The notes: a model not told the origin generated them from the letters alone. Shown: positions 40,551-51,466, numbered from the stretch's first letter. The stretch is 64,000 nt of DNA from Deroplatys truncata (GCA_030765065.1 CM060979.1:16955001-17019000), one strand, 5' to 3'. A program made the numbers and translations.

Positions 40551-41732
40551 CCCCCGTGGCTGTAACTTTGCACTTGACAGTTCGTGCGGCTTCGCGTAAG
40601 GTTGGCTACATCGTGGTTGCGACGTTGCCAGAGTGGCTAGTAAGCAACAGCTGATTGTTCTCCTTTCTATCGTGTCTAAGCCGCATACAAAAAGTGTACG
40701 TAAGTAGCGAACGTCAATGAATAATAACTATTTGGTATTATTATTGTTAATTGAAAATAACTCTGCATAAACATTGCAGCATATGTAGAATAAATTACGC
40801 ACTTTTGACAATATAGAAACAAAATAATACAAACTTCCTGCTACAATGAGGAGAAATAAAACATATTATCGATTATAAGCATGCCATAACAAAGTTATTT
40901 TCACTCACGCATTTAAAACTGCAATGGCTCAATTTCATCCAAATCCCCGTTGTCGTTGTCGTCGTCGTCATCCTCGGAATCATCATCATCATCTTCACCA
41001 AGGCATATCATCAATGTTTCACAGTCACTAATAATTCCATCTATTTCTTGTGCTTTTCGTATTAGCTTATTCACATGATCTACTTTCTTCTTCCACGAAG
41101 CCGCGTCCACCGTAGCCTTGTGAATAACAGTTCTCGTGCTTAGTCCAAGAGCTGCTGCAGTTCGTTGTACGGCTTTATCAGCAGGAATAGAGGAATTGCC
41201 ATGAAGCTTCAAGTACTCCTTTTCCTGTTCAAAGAATTCCCGGGTTCTCCTTAATAGTTCCAATGCCTGAGTATTAAGTGGCACACCTCGGCGCAAAGGA
41301 TTTTCACTTCATGAATCATTACTCGCCGATCGGCGTCCTTTTTCAGACATTGTCGCACTTAAGTTTTGTTTAAATAAATAATATGAATGAAATATATATA
41401 AAATAGATGAATATAAATAAATGTGTATAAACGAACAATAACAAAACTATCAAACAATAACCACAAATATAAATAACAATGAACAATATGTAGCTTGCAA
41501 AGAACAACTCGACGCTCGTGCTAGAGATTCACAAACTGAAGCACGTGGTTGGGAATAGTTACATCCGGCAACAGAGCCGATTCTAGTTCCGGTTCCGCTT
41601 TGTCATCGACCATCCGGAATGCGGCCTTGTGATTGGCTTAGGAAGTCAAACGGTTGAAGCTTTTCATCTGTTTTTTTGCGAGTGTACCATCTTAAACGCT
41701 AGCTGTCAAGTGCAACGTTACAGCGGCGGGGG
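40551..41732 (-). mobile_element. 1,182-bp DNA transposon with 30-bp TIRs and an HTH/acidic ORF
   Basis: The left end is CCCCCGTGGCTGTAACTTTG plus CACTTGACAG; the right end, in reverse, is CCCCCGCCGCTGTAACGTTG plus CACTTGACAG (27 of 30 identical). It is flanked by TATA on both sides (40547-40550 and 41733-41736), giving a TA or TATA duplication. Insertion into a D1 copy gives clear empty-site evidence. TA targets suggest the IS630-Tc1-mariner superfamily. The single ORF (minus strand, 40913-41350) has no DDE domain, so this is probably a non-autonomous member with its own small gene. The family name is unknown to me. Confidence 0.85.
40913..41350 (-). pseudogene. 145-residue HTH protein with acidic tail, one nonsense codon
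   Basis: The initiator ATG at 41350 gives MSEKGRRSASNDS, then a TGA at codon 14, then an intact frame to TAA at 40913. The centre (DKAVQRTAAALGLSTRTVIH) is a helix-turn-helix like those at the N-terminus of IS630-type transposases (RTAxAxGxSxRTV pattern). It is preceded by ELLRRTREFFEQEKEYLKLH. The C-terminus is a run of aspartate and glutamate (GEDDDDDSEDDDDDNDNGDL) ending DEIEPLQF. No catalytic triad follows. It may act as a DNA-binding accessory or regulatory protein of the element, which is inference. A single stop in an otherwise clean frame suggests recent loss. Confidence 0.7.
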
Positions 41733-42279
41733 TATATTTTCTCACACAAAAATACGTATTAAATTTCTCGAGGATACATCTCGCGTCCGGTTAGGAATAC
41801 TGTCTCAAGCAACGCGTCCAGTTTTGAGCGCTGTCTACAAGCAACTGACTTCTAGATTTGTAAATTTTGCTATATTTCAAGTCTCTGATTGGCTAATCCT
41901 AGTCCAATAGAATACCATCATTTAGCTAAAGCTTTTACTGGTTGTTAATTGGCCATTTTATAAAGTGTCACAAAAATTACATTATTGCTTCCAAGAATCA
42001 GAAGTAGTATTGTTAAACTCTCAAACTCATTATTGCCTCAAGATTACCTCAATGTTAGCAACTTTTAACCTGTTATTCTCACAGCTCCTACATTATTAAA
42101 TTACGTAATACATTCACATAACATTATTACACATGTATACAATAATATAAACATATACAATGACTGTAATATACACTTTTTATATATTGTTACATACACA
42201 TATTGCTTTAAGGCGGGCTGTTATATTTTTTATTATATAATTTGACTAAAATAATTTAAGTGTTAAAAATACTGCCTCA

Positions 42280-42609
42280 AAGAGGTCTTGCTTTTGATAT
42301 ATTCAAAAAATATATTGTAATCCAATGTAATAGTTGTCCTGGCATGCAAATGACACGTGAAACTGATTTTTTCATTTGCCACGGTTCAGATTTATTATTT
42401 TGTTCGTCTTATTTATACTTTGTAATAAACGCTTAAGTTTACTACAGAACTGTATCCTTACTTCTGTGCCCACCTATATCTATAGCGTACACAGTACTCA
42501 GCACATCACAAACTCAGTAGCACACGAGACTATTGCCTCTCCTCTCCGTTCGCTTGTAAACAAAGTGGCAGTATAACAGAAGTTAACTTAACCTAAAGTC
42601 ATGTCCGAA
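42280..42609. other. unassigned stretch
   Basis: No motif recognised. Confidence 0.3.
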
Positions 42610-43782
42610 GCCTAGTCATAAGAATCCTTGAGGACCCGGTAATAGGCAGGATAGGACACAGGAACTACATGAGGTCACAGGCCACAGAGACGCACGGGAG
42701 TCCCTAACAGTTCCCGGCTCGAAGACCCGTCCCACTATTGGAATTGCCCAGAGAGGACGATCAACGACCCGTTCAACCAAGCAGCCCTCTAGTGTCCACC
42801 AGGAATACGCTTTCCTTGGAGCAAACATATGCGCCATCTTTCCTGCCCCGACACACACCATGAAACCTAGAAGCTCACCTGAAAAATGATAAGAAAACGG
42901 AATGAAAGGGAAATGCTGGAAAGGAAATCCTGGTAGCTCAGAAATCACTGCAGCATTTGACTACCGACCTAAGAAAACCATGTACGAGGGGTGTCCAATA
43001 AGTAAGTTTCCCTATTTTATAAAAAAAAAAAACATTACACACAATTGATCATGTTGAATTAATTTTATTTATATTGTACAATCCCTCTGTTACCTTTTCT
43101 ACATAGTCAACATGTTTTTCCAAGCATTTTTGGAGACGTGACACAAGCTTGTCCAAGCCAGTGTTGTACCAGGTCGGGTCCTGTGCTCGTAACCAGCTGT
43201 TCACTTCTGATTGATCTTCGTCACGGTGTTAAAGTGCTTACCTCCATGATGACCTTTGAGTCAGGGGAACATGTGAAAATCATTTGGGAAAATATCTGGT
43301 GAATATGGAGGATGCGAGAAAGCTTCCCACTTGAATCTTCTGAGCTCCGCTTGGGTCAGGATTCAACTACTCGTATCCTCCGTATTCACCGGAGCTTGCC
43401 CCAAGTGATTTTCACATGTTCCTCCAACTCAAATGTAAGCACTTTTAACACCGATGATGAAGTCAAATCAGTGAACAGCTGGTTGCGAGCACAGGACCCG
43501 ACCTGGTACAACACTACCTTGGAAACACTTGTGTTACGTCCCCAAAAATGCTTGGATAAACATGTTGACTATGCAGAAAAGTAACAGAAGGATTGTACAA
43601 TATAAATAAAATTAATTCAACATGACCAATTGCGTGTAATGTTTTTATAAAATAGAGAAACTTACTTATTGGACGCCCCTCGTAGAACCCGAAGTCATAC
43701 TGGGTGTTGACGGGAATCGAATCCGTTACCTCCCGGATGCGAGTCTCACAAGTTACCACGGAGCCATCTCACTCGGTAGAGA
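42610..43782 (-). repeat. SINE S2 copy split by a palindromic mariner derivative
   Basis: Read in reverse, the tRNA-like head (ACGGGAATCGAATCCGTTACC region, 43705-43782) is joined to the S2 core (GACTACCGACCTAAGAAAACC, GAAATCACTGCAGCATTTG, GAGTCCCTAACAGTTCCCGG) at 42984 across the insertion at 42985-43682. The register across the TA target is right when compared with the S2 copy at 812-1254. Confidence 0.75.
42985..43682. mobile_element. palindromic mariner derivative (two C-terminal halves, head to head)
   Basis: It is flanked by TA (42983-42984, 43683-43684). Both ends read CGAGGGG(C)GTCCAATAAGTA into the element. The left arm (42985-~43325) encodes on the minus strand the mariner C-terminus (RAQDPTWYNTGLDKLV, CLEKHVDYVEK). 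The right arm (~43362-43682) encodes the same on the plus strand (PPYSPELAPSDFHMFLQLK, NSWLRAQDPTWYN, CLDKHVDYAEK). The catalytic third aspartate is kept in both arms, with no N-terminal half in either. It is a 698-bp foldback MITE made of duplicated 3' ends. Confidence 0.85.
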
Positions 43783-44036
43783 CATGGCATCACAATAAAC
43801 ACGTATTAAAAGCAAAGAACACCACTTTCTAGGCTACACACAGATTTGTAGTCTACATTTTACGGTCCATAGCATCAACTATAAACAAAAAGTGTCACAA
43901 AAAGTAAAAAACTTATACATAGCAGTCATAGAACGCGAATAAGAAAAATAATTTACCTGAGGGAGTTGACCTTATATTATTCACATCATCCATTACAGAA
44001 TGTTCGCGCCCATTTACTACTGGTTACTAAACGTCG

Positions 44037-44192
44037 GGCTGCGCCGTGGCCGAATGGTTAGACAGTTCATCTCCCACCAAGGCGCAGCCTGGATTGTGGT
44101 GATCTGGGCAGGTTTTCTCCGGTTTCCTCCGCCGTTCATTCCACTAATTGCTCCATCATAACCCTTCGTGTTATTCGCTTCGCTTCATTCCT
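44037..44192 (+). repeat. SINE S6 copy 2, 5' part (split by D1)
   Basis: The head GCGCCGTGGCCGAATGGTTA (class II, Ser/Leu-like A box) is followed by GGTTTTCTCCGGTTTCCTCC and TTCATTCCACTAATTGCTCC. It is cut at 44192. The 3' part appears at ~45165-45335 (CTCCTCTACAGGCCTCTCCC, TAAGTCCTATTGGGTGTAAG, GAGGAAGATAAACGGC). Compare the uninterrupted copy at 56408. Confidence 0.75.
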
Positions 44193-45165
44193 TGAGGCAG
44201 TATTTTTAACACTTAAGTAATTTCAGTATAATTATATAATATATAAATTCAATAACAGCCCGCCTTAAAGTAATATGTGTATGTAACAATATATAAAAAG
44301 TGTATATTACAGTCATTGTATATGTTTATATTATTGTATACATGTTCAATAATGTTATGTGAATACATTACGTAATTTAATAATGTAGGAGCTGTGATAA
44401 TAATAGGTTAAAAGTTGCTAACAATGAGGTAACAATGAGGTAACCTTGAGGCAATAATGAGTTTGAAAGTTTAAATGCTACTAGTCATTATTGGAGCAAC
44501 AATAATGTAAACTTTGAGACACTTTAATAAATAGCCAATCAACAACCAGAAAAAGCTTTAGTTAAATGAAGGTATTCTATTGAAGTAGGATTGGCCAATC
44601 AGAGACTTGAAATACAGAAATTTACAAATTCAGGCGGTAGAAATCAATTCAGTTGCTTGCAGACAGTGTTCCTAACCGGACGCGAGATGTGTCCTCGAGA
44701 AGTTTAATAAGTATTCAGTGTGAGATGAAAATAGTTTACGTGTTAAAAAGTACAAGTAATTAATTAAAAAAATCTCACAGCTCTCTCTATATCAGTGAAG
44801 TGTTATTTAAATCGTGTCAAGCATTAATAAAAGGAGTGGAGTAAAATTATAATCTGCATAAGCCTACATTCTTCAGTCGCACCACAACCCTGCTAAGAGA
44901 AACATGTGTCTAACAATAATACTGACGCAATCAATACAGAAACAGTCAAATTACAAAGTTAACATTTTTAAACATTTTGGGGGGGGCATAGGCCACCGGA
45001 AAGTACATTTGGGGCGAAGGCTACCGGAAAGCGGGTACTATACGTGTGGTTGCAACCAACTTCAAGTTCGGCTCCCGAAAGTTGAAATATAATACAACTC
45101 CTTCAATACAACCTACTTCAAATTGGCTCCCAAAGCGTGGGGCAAATAACGATACAAAAAAAATT
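44193..45165 (-). repeat. D1 family copy 3, reverse, inserted in SINE S6
   Basis: It starts TGAGGCAGTATTTTTAACAC and ends in iterated CTTCAA-type motifs (AACTTCAAGTTCGGCTCCC, CTACTTCAAATTGGCTCCC). The tail end cannot be placed exactly. Its uninterrupted ATAGTTTACGTGTTA region (44733-44747) gives the empty-site reference for the 40551 element. Confidence 0.75.
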
Positions 45166-45335
45166 CACCTACTTCATCCTATCCTCTTCCCTTACTCTCA
45201 TACCTGTCGTTCCGGGTTCTTCATTCTCTGATTCACTGTTCGTTTGCTCCTCTACAGGCCTCTCCCTAGGCACGGGTTAAGTCCTATTGGGTGTAAGCCC
45301 TACATACGAGGAAGATAAACGGCTACTAAAGGTCA
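45165..45335 (+). repeat. SINE S6 copy 2, 3' part
   Basis: Continuation of 44037-44192 after the D1 insertion; ends AGATAAACGGC without the TGAA tail. Confidence 0.6.
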
Positions 45336-46142
45336 CTTAGTGGTGCAATCAAATTTTAAATCCGCACGCAAGGCATTTTGCTGCAACACAGTGAAGGGGC
45401 ACCATGATCGTGATGAAGGATAACCTCTGCCCTATCATAGCACTGTACATAAATTGGCGCGGTACATTCAGTCTGTAATCTTTAAATTACAATATATCCC
45501 GATGGAATTTAATGTTTTGTCGTGTCTGTGGTGAAAATCTGTAAAACTGTGAATCTGCCCACAAAACCGTGAAAAGCCTCCTTTTCCGTAAAGTCGTACG
45601 GGCAAACCGTAAAAGTTGGCAAGTATGCTTTCTCTAAGTTGGGTTTTAAATGCTTAATTCATTATTTCTCAGTATTATTCACTTACAGGTCAGTTATTAT
45701 TAAAACTAATATTTGTGGTATTCGTTGCATTTGTAAATGATTAGACATTGTAGTTATTTAAGTAACTTCTGGCTGAAGTGCGATTTTTTACGAGTGGAAG
45801 CACTTTCATCAAGATCTACGTTGATCGTTTGGTGGAACAAGATTTCCCCGAAGGTCTTGACCATATTGGGAGTGTTTAAACAACATTATTAAAGAAAGTC
45901 GTATGATTGATACACAACAGAAGCTTTTGTTAGTGTTAAATTCAATTTAAAAAGCACAGATCTGCATAGACGTTGACTGAAATGGGTGAAATTATGCTCA
46001 AATAATCTTAACTTTACTAACACATATGTTATATGGATAAGCGATAATCTCCAGAAACTCCTTATGTAAGTTATGAACCTCAACGGGGATTCGAACTCTG
46101 ACCCTGCAGGTTGGAACGCAGACATGTTACCGCCACAGGTTC
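45336..46142. other. unassigned, with a SINE head scrap at 46080-46140
   Basis: CAACGGGGATTCGAACTCTG at ~46081 reads in reverse as a tRNA-like B box, with GAACGCAGACATGTTACCGCC as the anticodon/D-arm side. The remainder has no signal. Confidence 0.35.
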
Positions 46143-46620
46143 CTTCGATGGTCTACCTGGGCAAGAACCTAAGCTCAAGCCCCCTCCTATGACCCAGGGT
46201 TAGCGCCATCCGAGCGGCTATCCAACCCTGGGGGTTTCCCACGAGGCCAATACCTTGTTTCCCGTGTTTGCGGGAAATGGAAGTGGTTACGTCACTCACG
46301 CGCGTCACCCTCGTTAGGGCCGACAGCCATCTAGCATGCCGTCTACCAACTCTCACTGATGGTTGGTGCCGGAGAACATCGGGACATCTCACAACCCCAG
46401 AAATCCAGCCAGACGTACCCAATCTCCCATGGGAACCACTGCCCCGCCGAGTCCAACCCAATTCGAACAACTCCCTATCGGGAGGGGCTTGAATGTTCGG
46501 CCCAGCGCACTTCTAGTAACGTCAGAAGTACCACGAGTGCTAGAGGTTCGCAGCGCTCGCACCATGGCAGCTGAAGGGGTCGGAACCACTCCCCTCCACA
46601 CCACGAGGGATGGTACTTCG
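46143..46620 (+). repeat. SINE-like family S5, copy 2
   Basis: Opposite orientation to 3731-4230, with the same order of blocks (GGTCTACC...CCCCCTCC, GACAGCCATCTAGCATGCCG, CCCAATCTCCCATGGG, GTAACGTCAGAAGTACCACG, GGCAGCTGAAGGGGTCGGAA). The target duplication was not located. Confidence 0.7.
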
Positions 46621-47040
46621 ATACCTCGATACTTGGTGGTATCGAAGTATGCCTAATACTTTTGAGATAAACCTTCGATACTTTTAACTTTTTAAGTTTT
46701 ACATTATTGGAAGTTATTGCGTTTAACGTTTGCTATATAAGCAATGAAAGGAGTCGAGTCTTCTTCATGTTACTGCCTCGCAACTGTCCCCAAAGAGTTG
46801 CTGGACTACAGTTCTTGATAGACCGAGACTGCGTTGCATGCAACATTCCGTAGACTCTTGTGTCTAAATGAAAACATGCAAAACAATGGGGGGAGGAGTA
46901 GAGGTCATTATGTAACACGCAGCATCGTCATACTCTAGTGCAGGGCTGGCGAAAATGACTTTCTTCAATGAATCACTGAATATGCAACACTCGCTACACC
47001 ACTCAGTAGCACGTGGAAAACAATTGGACAGCCAGCCAGT
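46621..47040. other. unassigned, with a short TCGATAC-rich palindrome
   Basis: TACTTCGATACC and GGTATCGAAGTA around 46615-46651 form a 12-bp perfect stem. No other signal. Confidence 0.35.
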
Positions 47041-47420
47041 CTAGGTGGTTGACTAAGTATTAAGAAGAGGTACCGAGCAAGAGGTTCGCATTCGGGAGGT
47101 CTCGGGTTGATTCCTGTCGACCCCCACTCTGAGCTTGGGTTCTTGGTGGCTTTCCCTGATCGATAGGCGAATGCTGGAGTGGTTTCTTATCTACCACAAT
47201 TTCCTTCTCATGTTTCAGGTTTCTTGGCGTGAGACAGAGCAGGACATCTGGCGCGGATGCTTGCTTCAAGGATGTTTCCCCGTGGACACTAAAGGGCTGG
47301 GTCGCTCATCGCCCTCTCCGCGGTTCCAGTAGTGGAACGGATCTTCGAGCTAGGAACTCTTAGGGACATCCGTGCCTCTCTGTGTTTCCTTCACTTTACT
47401 CCACTATTCTGCGGGGGGGG
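47041..47420 (+). repeat. SINE S2, plus orientation
   Basis: Degenerate tRNA-like head with B-box-like TCTCGGGTTGATTCCTG, the core AGGCGAATGCTGGAGTGGTT, TATCTACCACAATTTCC, CATGTTTCAGGTTTCTTGG and GGAACTCTTAGGGACATCC. Confidence 0.7.
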
Positions 47421-48061
47421 ATAGCTGCAACAGATCTCAAGTAGGTCTAGTGACCCTATACCCAATTAGTGCTTCTAGAGGTAATTGCAGCTAAACGTAA
47501 ACAATCCCTTCACCAGCGCTGGTGTGTGATATATTTCGTTATCTGCCTCTTCCATTCCTGTATTTCATCAATGAATCATTTGCTGAAATCAAAGGTTTCA
47601 TTACGGACATTTATGTTCGCCGAACTATATTACCTATTGAATGTGCCACGAGAAACCTACAAAGTACCGAAATAAAAATTAAATTGAAAATGAAACGCGC
47701 ATTTCGTAATCAACACTCGCTGTTTTTTTTTTCCTGCGAGTCACAATGGCTTCCCTTGCAGAACAGAGGGGACGCTCTCATGCACAAAGTGATTTTTCTT
47801 TTTTCCTCTAGTGAGCGTACTCGGGCACAACCTAGAACTCCAATCTCATTGTGCGCGGTGCCAATCTACCGCCTCGGACTATTTCGCACAAGGCATTCAT
47901 CAACAGCTTTCCTATGTCCAACTTTCCTCAACTTTCTATCTCATTTTAAGCAGAGAGGCTCGGCGTGTTTATAAAAACTTGATGAACAAAAAAAACAGAA
48001 AATTCTCTTTTACAAAAACTAATTATTTAACTCTGGATTCCGCTGGAAACATTACAAAACA
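47421..48061. other. unassigned stretch
   Basis: Overlapping plus-strand frames at 47469-48146 show no recognisable domain; the last residues run into Z1. Probably non-coding. Confidence 0.3.
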
Positions 48062-48333
48062 TCTGATGTGTTACACTTACATGACTTTCTCTACTCTTGT
48101 ACAAACTATTTATACATACGCTTATTCTCCATCTACTTCATGTTAATCCAGATAAACATTTGCAGAGTATCTTATTGCTAATTTTCTTGTGGATGTAAGG
48201 GCTAAATATATTTACAAGGGCAATATAGAAATACAGTAGCCTTTAAGCACATACATATCTCTTAATAGCTGGTTGCTAGGTGCAGCACCATTCCCTTTGC
48301 CACAGATTATAACTCTTTGCATATCCAAGACAA
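48062..48333 (+). repeat. Z1, 5' internal fragment
   Basis: TCTGATGTGTTACACTTACA through CTTAATAGCTGGTTGCTAGG; the next Z1 copy starts immediately after. Confidence 0.7.
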
Positions 48334-48335
48334 AA

Positions 48336-49071
48336 AAATCTGATGTGTTACACTCACATGACTTTCTCTACTCTTGTACAAACTATTTTTACAAACGCTT
48401 ATTCTCCATATGCTTCATGTTAATGGAGATATCGAGATGTCAATCTTATTGATAATTTTCTTGTAGATGCAAGGTGAATATGGTAGGTTTTAAGCGATAG
48501 TCAAATATTTTAACGCTGGTTGCTATGTGGCGCATTCCATTCTCTTTGCATGTCCAGGACATAAAAAAATGAATAACGAATTTGAGAAAAAGTATAAGTA
48601 TTGGAAAATTTAAGGGAATAACAAGCAATATCTCGCAAACGGTTCACTCAACAAAAAAAATGTATAAATTGTGTATTTTAACACGATCTACATTTTTCGT
48701 GTAGTAAAATTTTGTCTATCTCTTATGGTTTACCAGTTATGAAAAAGTCGTTCATAATGAAGAATACTTTTGGAGACATTCCCAGAAAATTCGAGATATA
48801 CAGTTTATTTGTCATGACAATATCTTAAACATACGATATTTTAATCAAAATCGTTAGAGCCGTTTTTGAGAAAATTAAAATTTTCGAAAAATGTTCCATG
48901 TAAAGGGTAGTCTGGGGTGGGGGGATTTTCTTGAAAACCTTCGTGTCGCATCTCTGGAAGATGCTGAACCTAAATACCAAGTTTGGTGTTTATCCGACTG
49001 ATCGTTTCTGAGTTATGCTGTTCACAGACACACACACACACACACACACACGGACATGTTTCCAAAAATGC
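48336..49071 (+). repeat. Z1 forward copy, left arm of a ~1.7-kb palindrome
   Basis: Starts AAATCTGATGTGTTACACTC, full internal region to a (CA)13-like tract at ~49027-49051 and CATGTTTCCAAAAATGC. It is cut there by the next copy in opposite orientation. Confidence 0.8.
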
Positions 49072-49204
49072 TTTTTACTTTCTCTACTACGTATATTAAG
49101 TAGGGGAAGTATTGCATTCCACCCAAAAATTCGATACCGAGATTTCAGCGGAAATACATGTTCTGAGACCTCCTGAATCCAAAAAAAGCATTTTTGGAAA
49201 CATG

Positions 49205-49246
<42 letters not shown>

Positions 49247-50082
49247 TGTGTGTGTGTGTGTGTCTGTGTGTCTGTGAACAGCATAACTCAAAAACGAACA
49301 GTCGGATAAGCACCAAACTTGGTATTTAGGTTCAGTATCTTCCAGAGATGCGACACGAAGGTTTTCAAAAAAATCCCCCCACCCCAGACTACCCTTTACA
49401 TGGAAGATTTTTCGAAAATTTTAATTTTCTCAAAAATGGCTCTAACGATTTTGATGAAAATATCATATGTTTAAAATAATGTCATGAGAAATGAAATGTA
49501 TATCTCGAATTTTCTGGGAATGTCTCCAAAAGTATTCTTCATTGTGAACGACTTTTGCATAACTCGTAAACCATAAGAGATAGACAAAATTTTACTACAC
49601 AAAAAATGTAGATCGCGTTAAAATACACAACTTATGTCATATACATTTCTTTTGTTGAGTGAACCGTTTTCGAGATATTGCTTGTTATTTCCTTAAATTT
49701 TACAATACTTATACTTTTTCTCACATTCGTTATTCATTTTTTTATGTCCTGGACATGCAAAGAGAATGGAATGCGCCACATAGCAACCAGCGTTAAAATA
49801 TCTGACTATCGCTTAAAAGCTACCATATTTCCTTGCATCTACAAGAAAATTACCAATAAAATTGACATCTCGATATCTCGATTAACATGAACCATATGGA
49901 GAATAAGCGTTTGTAAAATTAGATTGTACAAGAGTAGAGAAAGTCATGTGAGTGTAACACATCAGATTTTTTTGGATTCAGGAGGTCTCAAAACATGTAT
50001 TTCGGGTGAAATCTCGGTATCGAATTTTTGGGTGGAATACAATACTTCCCCTACTTACTATACGTAGTAGAGAAAGTAAAAA
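49072..50082 (-). repeat. Z1, full-length reverse copy with both TIRs and a long GT tract
   Basis: 1,011 bp. The left TIR (49072-49187) begins TTTTTACTTTCTCTACTACG; the right TIR (~49969-50082) ends AGAGAAAGTAAAAA. The GT tract spans ~49208-49275, interrupted by two CT units. With 48336-49071 it forms a near-palindrome that could fold over ~700 bp. Confidence 0.85.
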
Positions 50083-50229
50083 TGAGATATTACAGTTTAA
50101 TTTTGTCTTTACAGAGAGCTAATTGTGTCTCGTAATGCAATGCATTTCTATAGAACGTTATGTAGCATGTGGAATGCCTAAAAGGATTTAATGCAGCGCG
50201 GAACAGAAAAGGTTATTGCAGTAGATGTT

Positions 50230-51466
50230 TAATTGTTGTAGTTGTTGCACCACGTATGGTATACCAACTTGAAGCCGTTTTAGACCACAGACCACGCACG
50301 TAAATTGATGCCAATTTTGCGGGAGATTGTTTCTAGGGAGTGTTCGCCTCACGTACGACACAAAGTTTCCGGTGGCCTTTGCCCCACATTTAAAAAATCA
50401 ACTTTGTAGTTTAATGTTTATTTAACTATTATACCTCGGCAGCGTCAGTAGTAATTTTCAGAACATGTATCTCTTAGCAGGGCTGGTACGTCTAAAGAAC
50501 AAGGCTTACACAAATTATAATTGTACTCCACTCTCTTTATTACTCCTTCACACGATTAAATAATACTTCACTAATGTATCCTACTATACAGCTGTGAGAT
50601 TATTGTTATTTGCACTTTTAACACGTAAACTTTATATTATTCTCACCGCAATTAAATTTTTATGTCTCACACTGAACCCGTACCATACTGAACTGCTTGG
50701 GTACGCAATCTTGTAGCGTCTCCCGCCTGAATCTGTACATTTCCTCTATTTCAAGTCTGATTGGCTAAGGCTACTCCAATAGAATACCTTTATTTAACTT
50801 AAGCTTTTTCTAGTTTTAGATTGGCTATTTATAAACTGGAATTAATTGTTCTTTCACACAAGCCGTGTGTTGGACAGGGTTGGAAAGGTAGAATCAGATG
50901 ACTGAAAAATTCAATGCCATAGCCGGGATTTGAACCACGGATCTCCCGGTCTCCGTCCGGTTGCTCTAACCGGGAAAAATGCGAATCAGCTGGAGAATTT
51001 AATGTCGTGTCGGCATGTTGCCATGGTAGCTCAGTGGTTAGAGCAACCGGACGGAGACCGGGAGATCCGTGGTTCAAATCCCGGCTATGGCATTGAATTT
51101 TTCAGTCATCTGATTCTATTTATAAACTGTTTTAAATATTACATTATTATTGTTCCAAGAATTATTAGTAGCCTCATTAAACTTTCTAATTTGTTGTCTC
51201 AAGGTTACCTCATTGTTAGCAACTTTCGGCTTCTACTTTATAATTCTGTTTGCTACGGAAGGCAGCTTGCTTCTATTCTCACAGCTCCTACATTGTTAAA
51301 ACTACGTAATATATTCACATAACATTACTATACATGTACATAATACTATGACTTACATATACTTTATATATTATATTATACACATATTGCTTTAAGGCGG
51401 GCTGTTATGATATTTTATATTATACAATTAGACTGATATCATTTAAGCGTTAAAAATACTGCCTCA
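50230..51466 (+). repeat. D1 family copy 4, interrupted by a palindromic S1
   Basis: D1 blocks from GGTATACCAACTTGAAGCCG, through CTCGGCAGCGTCAGTA, CTTTAAGGCGGGCTGTTATG, to TAAAAATACTGCCTCA at 51466. The S1 insertion occupies 50839-51115. This copy is more diverged and shorter than the others. Confidence 0.7.
50839..51115. mobile_element. palindromic SINE S1 insertion with 14-bp target duplication
   Basis: It is flanked by CTATTTATAAACTG at 50825-50838 and 51116-51129. The left part is the S1 3' half in reverse orientation. The right part is leader plus tRNA-like domain in forward orientation. Arms at 50889-50970 and 51037-51118 are perfect reverse complements over 82 bp, separated by 66 bp of S1 leader. 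The tRNA-like domain is 51020-51091 with intact A and B boxes. A single target duplication around both parts shows the inverted structure entered as one event. Confidence 0.85.

Larger units (their letters stand above)
40171..42279 (+). repeat. D1 family copy 2, split by a TIR element
   Basis: D1 sequence runs 40171-40550 and 41733-42279. The join restores D1 (CACGTAAACTATA then TTTTCTCACAC), as judged from uninterrupted copies at 44193 and 57305. It ends TAAAAATACTGCCTCA. With copy 1 it forms a pair of direct ~0.9-kb repeats flanking the hAT remnant. Confidence 0.75.

Noticed and set aside
49096..49309. Histidine/threonine or valine/cysteine-repeat proteins encoded over the CA and GT tracts (also 11217-11359)
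   Set aside because: These frames are translations of dinucleotide microsatellites inside Z1 copies, not genes.
51020..51091. A tRNA gene
   Set aside because: The cloverleaf-like fold and Pol III boxes are good, but the same sequence recurs at 39859-39930 within a flanked SINE, the anticodon loop lacks T33, and the copy is embedded in a retroposed palindrome. Called as SINE S1.
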